Assembly: GCA_934045905.1 (NCBI GenBank)
Contig: OW203762.1
Span: 52,973,411 to 53,037,410 of the forward strand
DNA length: 64,000 nt
DNA from: Leuctra nigra
Taxonomy: Eukaryota > Arthropoda > Insecta > Plecoptera > Leuctridae
Reading direction: 5' to 3'
The notes below the pieces were generated by a model. It made no database searches and was not told the origin of the DNA. It saw only the letters and a list, made by a program, of their open reading frames with translations. Shown here in pieces: positions 24,531 to 32,939 of this stretch. Both the position numbers and the translations under genes were made by a program. Position 1 is the first letter of the stretch. Each line of letters starts with the position of its first letter.

Positions 24531-25286
24531 TACATGTCTCCTGTACTCCACCCAGCCGCAGCCATGGTGCCGAGGTGGAGGTGCCGGCCAGCCATGGTGC
24601 CGAGGTGGAGGTGCCGGCCAGCCATGGTGCCGAGGTGGAGGTGCCGGCCATTACATGTCTCCTGTACTCCACCCAGCCGCAGCCATGGTGCCGAGGTGGA
24701 GGTGCCGGCCAGCCATGGTGCCGAGGTGGAGGTGCCGGCCATTACATGTCTCCTGTACTCCACCCAGCAGCAGCCATGGTGCCGAGGTGGAGGTGCCGGC
24801 CAGCCATGGTGCCGAGGTGGAGGTGCCGGCCATTACATGTCTCCTGTACTCCACCCAGCCGCAGCCATGGTGCCGAGGTGGAGGTGCCGGCCATTACATG
24901 TCTCCTGTACTCCACCCAGCCGCAGCCATGGTGCCGAGGTGGAGGTGCCGGCCAGCCATGGTGCCGAGGTGGAGGTGCCGGTATTACATGTCTCCTGTAC
25001 TCCACCCAGCCGCAGCCATGGTGCCGAGGTGGAGGTGCCGGCCAGCCATGGTGCCGAGGTGGAGGTGCCGGCCATTACATGTCTCCTGTACTCCACCCAG
25101 CCGCAGCCATGGTGCCGAGGTGGAGGTGCCGGCCAGCCATTGTGCCGAGGTGGAGGTGCCGGCCATTACATGTCTCCTGTACTCCACCCAGCCGCAGCCA
25201 TGGTGCCGAGGTGGAGGTGCCGGCCATTACATGTCTCCTGTACTCCACCTAGCCGCAGCCATGGTGCCGAGGTGGAGGTGCCGGCC
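24531..25286. repeat. Two-module minisatellite (31-bp A and 30-bp B blocks)
   Basis: Module A is CATTACATGTCTCCTGTACT plus CCACCCAGCCG (31 bp). Module B is CAGCCATGGTGCCGAGGTGG plus AGGTGCCGGC (30 bp). The order reads A followed by one, two or three B blocks: ABBB ABB ABB AB ABB ABB ABB AB AB. Full ABB periods are 91 bp. The composite arrangement implies that unequal exchange acted both on single B blocks and on whole A-B groups. Long frames through it (up to 307 residues) only reflect the lack of stop codons in the unit. Confidence 0.93.
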
Positions 25287-26282
25287 TCTTCCACGTACAA
25301 CTCCACTGATGTCTTCTTAAAACAATGGTTTGGTAGGAACATTGTCAGTCTCCGTCATTACCTATTCCCCATCATCTTCCAATCACAATCATTCTTCAAG
25401 CAACTAAACGAATTTGATGTAGTCACCCAATCTTCGAAAACTTTTAATGCAAAATGATCATCTTCTTGGCCTATTAAAATTACTCTTAGTGAACTTATTG
25501 ACGATATTTCTCGTATCGTATGGCTGGAGACGTTGCTGAAAATCTACAGCCATATTGCTTTGAAAACTTGAAATCATTTAGTATTCTAAATCTGTTTGTT
25601 TGAATGATAAAAGCTATTTATTCTCTAATTTAGTTCTCTTTAGTCAAGAATGTAATAAGAATATGCCACATTAACAATGCAAGAGTAAAGCTGTTGTCTG
25701 TTTGTGGAAGGAAAGCGGGCATGCAAGCAGTAAACCCCATTAAAGAAGGCCAATATGGCGCTGAACCATCATGCTGTATTGATTTCTCAGACTCCTTCAA
25801 GTCAGACATGCCAGAATCAGATTCAGAGTTTGTCAAGTCCATCCATTGAATCATGATGTTCGCCGCTGATTGGTTATTAGCATTGTCATCCCACTCAAAT
25901 CAAAGCGTATTATTCTGAAGGACTCGTTAAACCTGTCATAGCACCCTCCTCACTTTGCATGTTCCGACCATGTCATGGAAAATGTGTCATGAATCTCAAA
26001 TACCATTATTTGGTATTTTCGTGGAAAAGGTCCGTTTTACCCTTCTTGTAATAATAATCAATAACAGTGAGAGCTGCAGTGGCTCCGCGCGGCGGCAGCG
26101 GAAAACCCATCTACTAAATGTAAGGGTTGATCAATGTTAGGACGCATGCGCTGAGGAGTTTCCCGAGATTTTCCTCGACTCTGCTCTCCTGCCATCTCTC
26201 GGGGAAAACTATTACTGATTCGATGTCGTTGGCTCGATCGATCATAAGTCCGAAGAACAGTTACCGACCTGTGACTTATCTC
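25287..26282. other. Spacer without a supported gene
   Basis: No recognised exon. A GC-rich patch at 26075-26160 (CGCGCGGCGGCAGCGG and ACGCATGCGCTG, an NRF1-like palindrome) could be a promoter for the tentative exon at 26283. Confidence 0.3.
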
Positions 26283-26387
26283 ATGGCTGATAAGACAATA
26301 ATAAGATTGATGCTATCAGCCGCAGTTATCATTTTGATACACTCAACATTTTTATCCGCTACAATAGACTTGGGATTGGATCGAAAG
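26283..26387 (+). CDS. Tentative first exon encoding a signal-peptide-like N-terminus
   Basis: An ATG opens 35 codons. They encode a short basic start, then a hydrophobic stretch (LMLSAAVIILIHSTFLSA), and end at a possible donor, CGAAAG|GTACAA, in phase 0. A GC-rich, NRF1-like patch lies 120-200 bp upstream. This is the usual look of a secreted protein's first exon, but no following exon was recognised before the transposon at 26470. A chance hydrophobic frame in AT-rich DNA is at least as likely. Confidence 0.15.
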
Positions 26388-26469
26388 GTACAAAATAAAG
26401 TATCTCCAACATGTTATATATTGGTATTTAATACTGTAAGGTGTCAACCAAATTATATGGAGATTAGAA

Positions 26470-26850
26470 CAAGGGCGTATCCAGGATTAAATTTCGGGGG
26501 GGGCCAGACATTACTTATATTTTGAAAAATGACAGTGGATAACAGGGGGTTCGGGGGCGCAGCCCCCGAGAAAAATTTGGATCAAGGTCATTCATTTAGG
26601 TGCAATTTTGAATCGCAGTGTATAGCTATTTTGAAAAATTATAAATTAAAAAATATAAAAAATTCGAGAATTTTTGGAATTTTAACTCAATTTTAACAAC
26701 TTTGGAACGTTTTTGACATGATCTGTCTATTTTTAAGTTTTTTTTCACATATTATTTTAAATGTGATTATTTTCTTAGACGAAACCCTGATTTCGGGGGG
26801 GGGGGGGGGCATGGCCCCCTCGGCCCCCCCCCCCCTAAATACGCCCTTGG
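26470..26850. mobile_element. Non-autonomous transposon with CAAGGGCGTAT ends and poly-G arms
   Basis: The left end CAAGGGCGTATCCAGGAT with a G tract mirrors the right end with a C tract then TAAATACGCCCTTGG. Inside is TTCGGGGGCGCAGCCCCCGA, itself palindromic. Elements with a GGGCGTA-type end and G-rich arms are widespread in arthropod genomes, as I recall; the superfamily is not assigned here. No open frame is present. Confidence 0.7.
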
Positions 26851-27157
26851 ATTAGAATAATTGCCAATGTTCTCTACCGTACATTGGTTCATTGCTCAAA
26901 AAATTCTTCCAAATAATGTAGCTTATCAGATAATTAGTTCTTAGAACTAGTGAAAACATTTACGTCACGCCAGTGATATCAATGACTGATTACATTGAAT
27001 TCTCATCTAGGAGGCGTTGTACCACTAATGACGTAGAACATACGCCTTCTAGACGCAACAACGCGGCATCACAGCAACAAGTTCGTCAATGAAGCATAGT
27101 GTGAGGACACTTGGAAGATGAGATGGTCTCGCTGCTTCTTGGTCGGTCATGGAAGTC

Positions 27158-29644
27158 TCAAGGTCTGGAGGTGACGACACTGCCTCGGACCCAGAAGCAG
27201 GAGATGGGCCCGAAGTCGTTGGTCAGGGTGTGCTCGATCTGCAGGGAAATCTGGAACACGGGGTTCGAGGCCCGGTTAAGTATGTAGCTTCTTTAATGGA
27301 TAACTGTCTTAAGAATGAACTATTATATACCACTAGAAAACGCTCTGTGTACCGCGTTGATAAGAATCTTTTTGTTCTTTATACCTTAGACACAGCTTTT
27401 GACAAACCTATAATCCCGAAACCTAACCATTGCATCAAATACGAGTATTCAGTGAATAATCCAATTTGGGTGAAAATTGATAAAATTAATAAAATATTGG
27501 TTCCAATGACTATGCAGTATTTGAACTTCATCTTCCCTTTTAAACCGCAATCAAAGGATTTTATCTAAAATCAAAACAGGAGACCGAAGTAGAATTTGTG
27601 CAAAATTTCATGTCAGTTGGTTGATAGTTGTGTCCCGCAGTGCGAAAAGTACGCACAAACAGACAACATGAACAAAATCAGAAATTCCAGACAAACATAA
27701 TGTTCAAGTGGCTCTGACCGCTTTACAATATTGTTTCAATGAAAGCGATGATCGGCTTCATGAGATGGGACTGACTGAAAGACTTACCAGCGGATAGATC
27801 TGCAGAATCCTCATCTTCAGCTCGTAGGTGGCGACCTCGTCGTCGATCAGCGGACAGAATGTGTTCATCAGCGCGTTGCAGGCGTTGGAGTCGGGCAGAG
27901 GGTAGTCGACGATCACGCCGAGGGTGTCGGCGCGCACCGATGTCTTCAGAGTCTCGGAACGTTGTTCTGGAACAATAGCAATGTTATGACGCAGCTCAGA
28001 GGGTAGTCGACGATCACGCCGAGGGCGTCGGCGCGCACCGACGGGTTCAGAGTCTCGGAGCGTTGTTCTGGAACAATAGCAATGTTATGACGCAGCTCAG
28101 AGGGTAGTCGACGATCACGCCGAGGGCGTCGGCACGGATAGTCGTCTTCAGCGACTCGGACCGTTGTTCTGGAACAATAGCAATGTTATGACGCAGCTCA
28201 GAGGGTAGTCGACGATCACGCCGAGGGCGTCGGCGCGGATAGTCGTCTTCAGCGACTCGGAACGTTGTTCTGGAACAATAGCAATGTTATGACGCAGCTC
28301 AGAGGGTAGTCGACGATCACGGCGAGGGCGTCGGCGCGGATAGTCGTCTTTAGCGACTCGGAACGTTGTTCTGGAACAATAGCAATGTTATGACGCAGCT
28401 CAGAGGGTAGTCGACGATCACGTCAACGGGGTCGACGTCAGCAGCGTCTCGAAAGGTCGTTCGCTGCATCCGATATCTTGTATTAGTTTTGATATGTTTA
28501 AGAAACAAGGAAGAGGGAAAAGTCCATGTTACATGTGACGGAGATGATGATGCTGCGGTGGTCACTTGGAGCTACCCGGAAAGATAAGATTAAGAATGAA
28601 GTGATAAGAGAAATGATGAAGACTGCGCCAATCGTTTCAAAACTTCGGGAAAATCGACTACGCTGGCGGACATGTGCGCAGGCGTCATGTGGATCACATG
28701 TGTCGTCGAGTTTTGAGGCAAGAGGTGCGAGTCAAGAGAAGGGGAGGAAGATCATCGAAGACTTTGGAGAGAAAAGAGGAGGAAGATATCGGGAACTCAA
28801 CCTGACAAATGGAGACTGTAAGGAAACTGTGGCATGTCTCCGATCCCACCGAGTGGGAATAGGTTGAAGACATAGAAGAAGAGGATGTTTAAGAAACAAA
28901 TTTCAGAATTTTCCCGGACTTTTCGAAAGTTATTGGTCCGAAACCTACACTATTTCCAGACCCCTGCCCCTCCCTCCCAAATAAAGAACTCCGATTATGT
29001 TTTGACTTCCTCCACTCATTGCTCCGAGTGTCTGTTGGCAAGGACCTTAAGGACCTCATGTACCGTCAAGTAGTCACTCACCGTTGTGGAAGGTGACTCT
29101 GACGACGATGTCTTCACCTCGCACGAACAAGCACGGTTCTTCCTCACAGCCCACATACTCCATGGAGATCGGCGGCTTGCCATTGACAGTGGTGTTTGCA
29201 CCTGAACACAATCCATGCAAATCATATCACTGAGCTAGATGGAGCTAGTCAGGGCTCGGGAGAAATATTTGTTGATAAACCTTATTATCAGTACTGACAT
29301 TTTTAATGCTATGAGACTTGTCTTCTGGGAGAGTGTTTTTATGGTGGTATAATATTATGTGAGTTTCTTTTTGGCATGAATATATTAGAATTTCACCACA
29401 CCTTGGACCTATTCTAGGACTTGGGGCCAGATTCACAAAAAGTTCTATCTCCTAATACGTACTATCTTTGGTATTATCTTTCATTTAACATGGTGTACGT
29501 ATTAGCAGATAATACCTTTCGTGAATCCAGCCCCTGAATATTTTAAAATGTCAGCTACTTAGGTCCAGAGTGTCACTTACATTGTCTGAATGTTGTGGCG
29601 GAGGCTGCGGAGGCCAGCAGGACTAGAAGAAAGCAGCGATACAT
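27158..29644 (-). CDS. NPC2-like secreted lipid-binding protein, gene 1 (four exons)
   Basis: Exons on the minus strand are 29581-29644, 29082-29201, 27788-27966 and 27158-27250, joined by GT-AG introns with phases that match; they give 151 residues. Exon 1 encodes a signal peptide (MYRCFLLVLLASAASA). The six cysteines of the NPC2 fold are present: RQC across the exon 1-2 junction, GCEEEPC in exon 2, NACNALMNTFCP in exon 3 and PISC in exon 4. The ML-typical YP is at the exon 3 end and the stop follows TSRP. NPC2 proteins bind cholesterol or other hydrophobic ligands in a beta-sandwich pocket; arthropod paralogues are usually secreted and some act in chemosensation or immunity. Exons are GC-rich, unlike the flanks. 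Intron 2 carries a tandem array of partial exon 3 copies. It is the closest relative of gene 2. The ligand cannot be inferred. Confidence 0.9.
27253..27660. repeat. Fragment of dispersed family R1 in intron 3 of gene 1
   Basis: It holds CTAGAAAACGCTCTGTGTA-CGCGTTGATAAG, TTGGTTCCAATGACTATGCA and CAAAATTTCATGTCAGTTGG blocks, which also occur at 30937, 33613, 43984 and 45742. The plus-strand frame across it is not a gene. Confidence 0.55.
27967..28470 (-). repeat. 101-bp tandem array of exon 3 acceptor fragments in gene 1
   Basis: Each unit contains about 31 bp of intron end (ACATTGCTATTGTTCCAG), the 3' splice site, and the first 69-70 bp of exon 3 up to the codons for VDYPL. It then jumps straight to the next intron end (CTGAGCTGCGTCATAAC). 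Beyond the real exon, whose acceptor edge is at 27966, complete extra copies have the GTTGTTCTGG edge at 28062, 28163, 28264 and 28365, with a decayed fifth piece at 28399-28470. The period is exactly 101 bp. Splicing into an upstream copy and reading on would give ...VDYPLSCVITLLLFQNN and then a nearby stop. Confidence 0.92.
28526..28867 (+). pseudogene. Degenerate C-terminal fragment of an RTE-like non-LTR retrotransposon
   Basis: The 113-residue frame starts with TEMMMLRWSLGATRKDKIKN, then a segment ending KLRENRLRW. This is the characteristic tail of RTE/BovB-type and related reverse transcriptases after the RT domain (EMRMLRW..GVTR.D+I+N...V.P...K.RE.RLRW). The usual downstream RGRP-type segment is scrambled (GRKIIEDFGEKRGG), and endonuclease and RT domains are missing. 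It lies antisense in intron 2 of gene 1, just upstream (in gene direction) of the exon-fragment array. It is a dead fragment. Confidence 0.7.
29423..29534. mobile_element. MITE family M1, copy 2, in intron 1 of gene 1
   Basis: Ends GGGGCCAGATTCACAAAAAG and GTATTAGCAGATAATACC...GTGAATCCAGCCCC match the copy at 402-539, with a shorter centre. Confidence 0.8.
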
Positions 29645-29678
29645 GTTGATGACTTGGAAATGTCGTCTGACCCACACT

Positions 29679-29686
29679 CTATATAT
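29679..29686 (-). promoter_or_regulatory. TATA-like box of gene 1
   Basis: TGATATATAGAG on the minus strand lies about 35-43 bp upstream of the gene 1 start codon. A TCAGAC initiator-like word lies between them. Position and sequence fit a core promoter with a very short 5' leader. Confidence 0.45.
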
Positions 29687-29699
29687 CACAGTCTGGTCG

Positions 29700-29794
29700 C
29701 AGGTGTTCACTGCACTGATAAACATCTGATAACAGGTGTTGAGAAATAGCAGAGGCTATCAGCGCACACCTGACAGGTGTCTTCGTCTCACCTG
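29700..29794 (-). promoter_or_regulatory. Cluster of E-boxes and paired GATA motifs upstream of gene 1
   Basis: Five CAGGTG/CACCTG E-boxes lie within 95 bp (29700, 29733, 29767, 29774, 29789). Between the first two are two CTGATAA words at 29715 and 29726, 11 bp apart. The same 11-bp pair occurs upstream of gene 2. GATA factors are common regulators of arthropod gut and fat-body genes. Binding is not shown by sequence alone. Confidence 0.4.
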
Positions 29795-29859
29795 GGGCAC
29801 AGATTACCCCACCCACGTAACAAGCTAACAATAGCAGCAGACGATTTTCTCCAAGAATA

Positions 29860-30088
29860 ATGGCGTTTTCCACTGGCCGCACTGGGGCTGCACTGAAATG
29901 ACGTCACCATACAAAACTCAATGCAAATTTCAAACTGGAGCCCTATTCTAGAACTTTTGAATTCCCAATTCTGATGGAATTCATGGCCGTGACCGGATTC
30001 CATCAGAATGGAATTGGGAAAACCTTCTAGAATAGACCTCCTGAGTGCAGAACTAGTGCGGCTCAGTGCGGCCAGTGGAAAACGCCAT
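29860..30088. mobile_element. MITE-like element with TGGCGTTTTCCACTGGC ends, split by an M2 insertion
   Basis: Inverted ends ATGGCGTTTTCCACTGGCCG and CGGCCAGTGGAAAACGCCAT enclose CACTG-rich arms. An M2 element (29938-30042) has inserted near the centre, so this element is the older one. A related, larger pair of arms lies at 31308-31772. Confidence 0.8.
29938..30042. mobile_element. MITE family M2, copy 2 (nested)
   Basis: GGAGCCCTATTCTAGAACTT at the left mirrors AAGGTTTTCC-type sequence and CTTCTAGAATAGACCTCC at the right. The core TTCTGATGGAATTCATGGCC matches copy 1 at 11816. Confidence 0.8.
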
Positions 30089-31144
30089 AAATAAAATTTT
30101 ATTTAGTTTTGATGCCATTGTATAAAATATCCCTCTTTCACCATTCGTCAAACTCTAACTCAAGAAGTACATTGTAAATACCAGGTGACGCAAAAATCTC
30201 CCTGTTTGAGAGGTCACTCCCATTGAGTCACTCCGACAGAACTATATGTACTTTTATTACGAACATGTAGTGGTGACTGAGATCGGAGTTGAAAATAACC
30301 TCGATTTGTTGTCGTGACGTTGCGTCAGTCGTTGCGCTGCCAACCTGAAGAAGATGTCTGATCTTCATCTGGAGATGGCAGCGCAACGAGTGTCGAAACC
30401 TCGGGACCAAATCACAAACATTTGGAGCGTGTACCGTAAAACCGTCAATAGGGAAGTCTCTTAGAATGTAGAATGAAATAAATATGTTGATTTTTTAAAA
30501 TATACATGTTTCTGATCTCGACGATCAAAAAATTTATTCTGTGGGATAAACACTCGTAGCAGCAAAGCTTTAATCAAATCTGTATGAAATGAGTCACTTA
30601 TCGCGAGCGCAAGAACGACCCAAGGGACAATTGACGTCAAAAACGTGTATTGAATCACATAAACCCAATGTATAATCATGATGAGACCGGTTGCTGATAA
30701 CATTGCTGTCTACGTCATAATCGTTCATGTTGTCCAACTCCATTTTACCAGCCTAAATTCTAGGCGATATTTGAATGGAGATTTGACAATGAAAATGACG
30801 GACTATAGACCAGGAAAACAAGTGTTGACATTTATCATTTGTCCTCTAGTTTTTAATTTAAACTTAAGAAAAAATGAGAAGAGTTCCCTATTGCACGTAA
30901 CGAAAGCTCTCAGACTTTCATACAACTTATTACTAGGAAAACGCTCTGCGTAACGCGTTGATAAGCGAACCTTCGTATACTGCATGCGATTTAATATGTG
31001 TCAAATGTTCATCAGCTACAGCCATTGAGAACCCTTTTGAAGATAATCTTACTCAAGGTCCACTAAATCTAAACTAAAAGATTGAACTAATTATCTACTT
31101 AGTTAACTTACTAAATAGACTTAGGTACTTAGTTAATAGACTAA
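30089..31144. other. Intergenic spacer between genes 1 and 2
   Basis: No gene seen. It holds a hairpin at 30331-30388 and a short R1-family block (CTAGGAAAACGCTCTGCGTA) at 30936-30975. Confidence 0.4.
30331..30388. repeat. Hairpin resembling a retroelement 3' tail
   Basis: CGTTGCGCTGCCA pairs with TGGCAGCGCAACG, and inside it GAAGAT pairs with ATCTTC. It is followed by AGTGTCGAAACC. A stem plus GTCGAAAC is typical of the 3' ends of some SINE and LINE families, so a fragment is likely. Confidence 0.4.
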
Positions 31145-31289
31145 CTTAGGGCCAGTTTTTCAATGCTTTGCTGACTTTTGAACAGTCAATTAGGACTATA
31201 CTAACATGGCAACAAGCAATGACAATCCTAGAATAACCGTTTAAAACTTAACTACTGGTTTAGCAGACTATTGAATGACCGGCCCTTAG
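31145..31289. mobile_element. MITE family M3, copy 2
   Basis: TTAGGGCCAGTTTTTCAATG at the left and CTATTGAATGACCGGCCCTT at the right. It is the reverse-oriented partner of 9716-9864 and shares ATGGCAACAAGCAATGACAA. Confidence 0.75.
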
Positions 31290-31307
31290 TCTATTAACTT
31301 ATAATAA

Positions 31308-31772
31308 GCGTTTTCCACTGACTGCACTGGTGCTGCACTGGGTTGCACTGAGAGCAGGTATCGTTTTCCCTGGTAAATCCAGTGTGCACTGGAGTGGTTT
31401 TTGCGTTTTCCGCTGGCAAAGTTGCACGCTCTGAGGGCACATTTTTCGCACGGAGAAAATTCTCAGTGCAAGCCATTGCACTCGAATTTTCCAAGATGGA
31501 CGCTTGAATAATGGTTGCTGATTATAACCTATTTGAATCTTCAAATAACAGTGGTCCCAACCCTTTCTACCTCTATGGTGATAGATTAATTGACCAACAA
31601 CGGATGATCTAAAACGAATTCTATGAAATTCATTGCTATTTTTAGGTTATGTTACCACTGGAACCATCCTTGTTTTCCACTGGGGTTGCTTTTTTTGCCG
31701 CACTAGTGCAGAGCATGACGTCACAGAGCAATTCTTTGCTCTCATTCAGTGCATGCCAGAGGAAAACGCCAT
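31308..31772. mobile_element. Larger element with GCGTTTTCCACTG/GGAAAACGC arms
   Basis: The left end GCGTTTTCCACTGACTGCAC and right end GTGCATGCCAGAGGAAAACG match the arms of the element at 29860-30088. The internal TTGTTTTCCACTGGGGTTGC and TGACGTCACAGAGC suggest two nested or rearranged copies. Confidence 0.5.
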
Positions 31773-32062
31773 TAGACTTTTACTAAGTTAATGCATTCAC
31801 CAAAGAGGCAGTGATGAGAATTGAAAGGTTTGATTATATGTCTATGGTTTGATAGGTATATTTTGACATATATTTCAACCGATCGAACATAACAAAATAT
31901 TTATTTTTTGAAAATACTAACCTTTTCCAACATTTCAAATGTATTTAAGTATTAAAGTATCATAAAATGTAATTTAACTTAAGCTCCTGTCTTACAGCGA
32001 GGTTTCAATTTATTGCCTTCCGAGATAGGAGGTATAGGGAAATCATTTCGTTTTTGGTTTAT

Positions 32063-32421
32063 CAAGCGAGCGTAGCGAGCGTGTCCAGTTGAAACTTATG
32101 GCTCGAATCTCTGTTTTTTGTATTTTTTTTGTCTGTGTGTGCATCTGGCGTCTCCTGCCAAACGAAGTAACGGATCAGGCCAATTTTTTCACAAAACTTA
32201 TATTACTACTCTCTTTTTGGTAAAAATGATTTTCAGCAAGTTCGGTCCATTGGTTTCATCGGAACTTTATTTTGTATCGTAGCAACGAAATCTTCTACGA
32301 AAAGTTCATAAAATTTACACAGATAAAATTACACAGATAAAAAATTTACACAGATAAAATTACACAGATAAAAAAAATCGAGCCATAAGTTTCAAATGGA
32401 GGCGCTTGCTCCGCTCGCTTG
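32063..32421. mobile_element. Element with CAAGCGAGCGTAGCGAGCG inverted ends
   Basis: The left end TCAAGCGAGCGTAGCGAGCG and right end GGCGCTTGCTCCGCTCGCTT are inverted repeats, and the inner words GAAACTTATGGCTCGA and TCGAGCCATAAGTTTC pair. It contains a short repeated TTACACAGATAAAA block (about 32314-32368). The ends resemble the start of family R1. Confidence 0.65.
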
Positions 32422-32832
32422 ATTAAATTGTGTCCAACTTGGGGAACGTAAAGCGACCGCACCAATAAAACATCATCATTATTATTTGGTTAAAAAACCC
32501 ATCTTTTGTTGTTTATTGTTGTCCACGTTCAAAAATAGCTACACCGAAACCACTCCAATCGGTGCCCCAGCTTGAGCGCCAACATTCGGTGTAATATCAA
32601 GAATCAGACGGTGTAAAACTATTTTTAACGAACTCTAACGCCCATTTCACTTTTCACCGCAGCACGGTTGCAAGATCTTTTCCATTTCTCACCGGTTGGT
32701 GCGAAAATTCTACCGTTCCGACAAAAGTTACACCGTTTCCTCAATTATTTTTGAGTGTGTAGTTTGTAGTGTACTAATTTACTGGGATAAAAACTCAACG
32801 AATGCAGTGATTATTAACATTATTATAAAAGC

Positions 32833-32838
32833 TTTATT
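32833..32838 (-). terminator. Polyadenylation signal of gene 2
   Basis: AATAAA on the minus strand (GTGAATAAAGCTTTT), about 100 bp downstream of the gene 2 stop codon. This is a normal distance for a short 3' UTR. Confidence 0.5.
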
Positions 32839-32939
32839 CACAAACAGAGATAAATCCTCTCAAGTGTTGAATACAATATCCTTTATGCTGACTTCATGCT
32901 GATCTGGTTCGAATACCGGGGAGGTGTTGTTGATGGTCC

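Noticed and set aside
24534..25457. 307-residue plus-strand frame with MVPRWRCRP repeats
   Set aside because: A by-product of the 30/31-bp array. Overlapping frames on both strands are also open, and it ends shortly after the array.
27149..27568. 139-residue plus-strand frame
   Set aside because: Its first part is antisense to exon 4 of gene 1 and the rest is an R1 fragment.
27967..28470. CRISPR-like or ordinary minisatellite reading of the 101-bp array
   Set aside because: This is a eukaryotic intron, and the unit is plainly the acceptor and 5' part of the neighbouring exon, with no spacer diversity.
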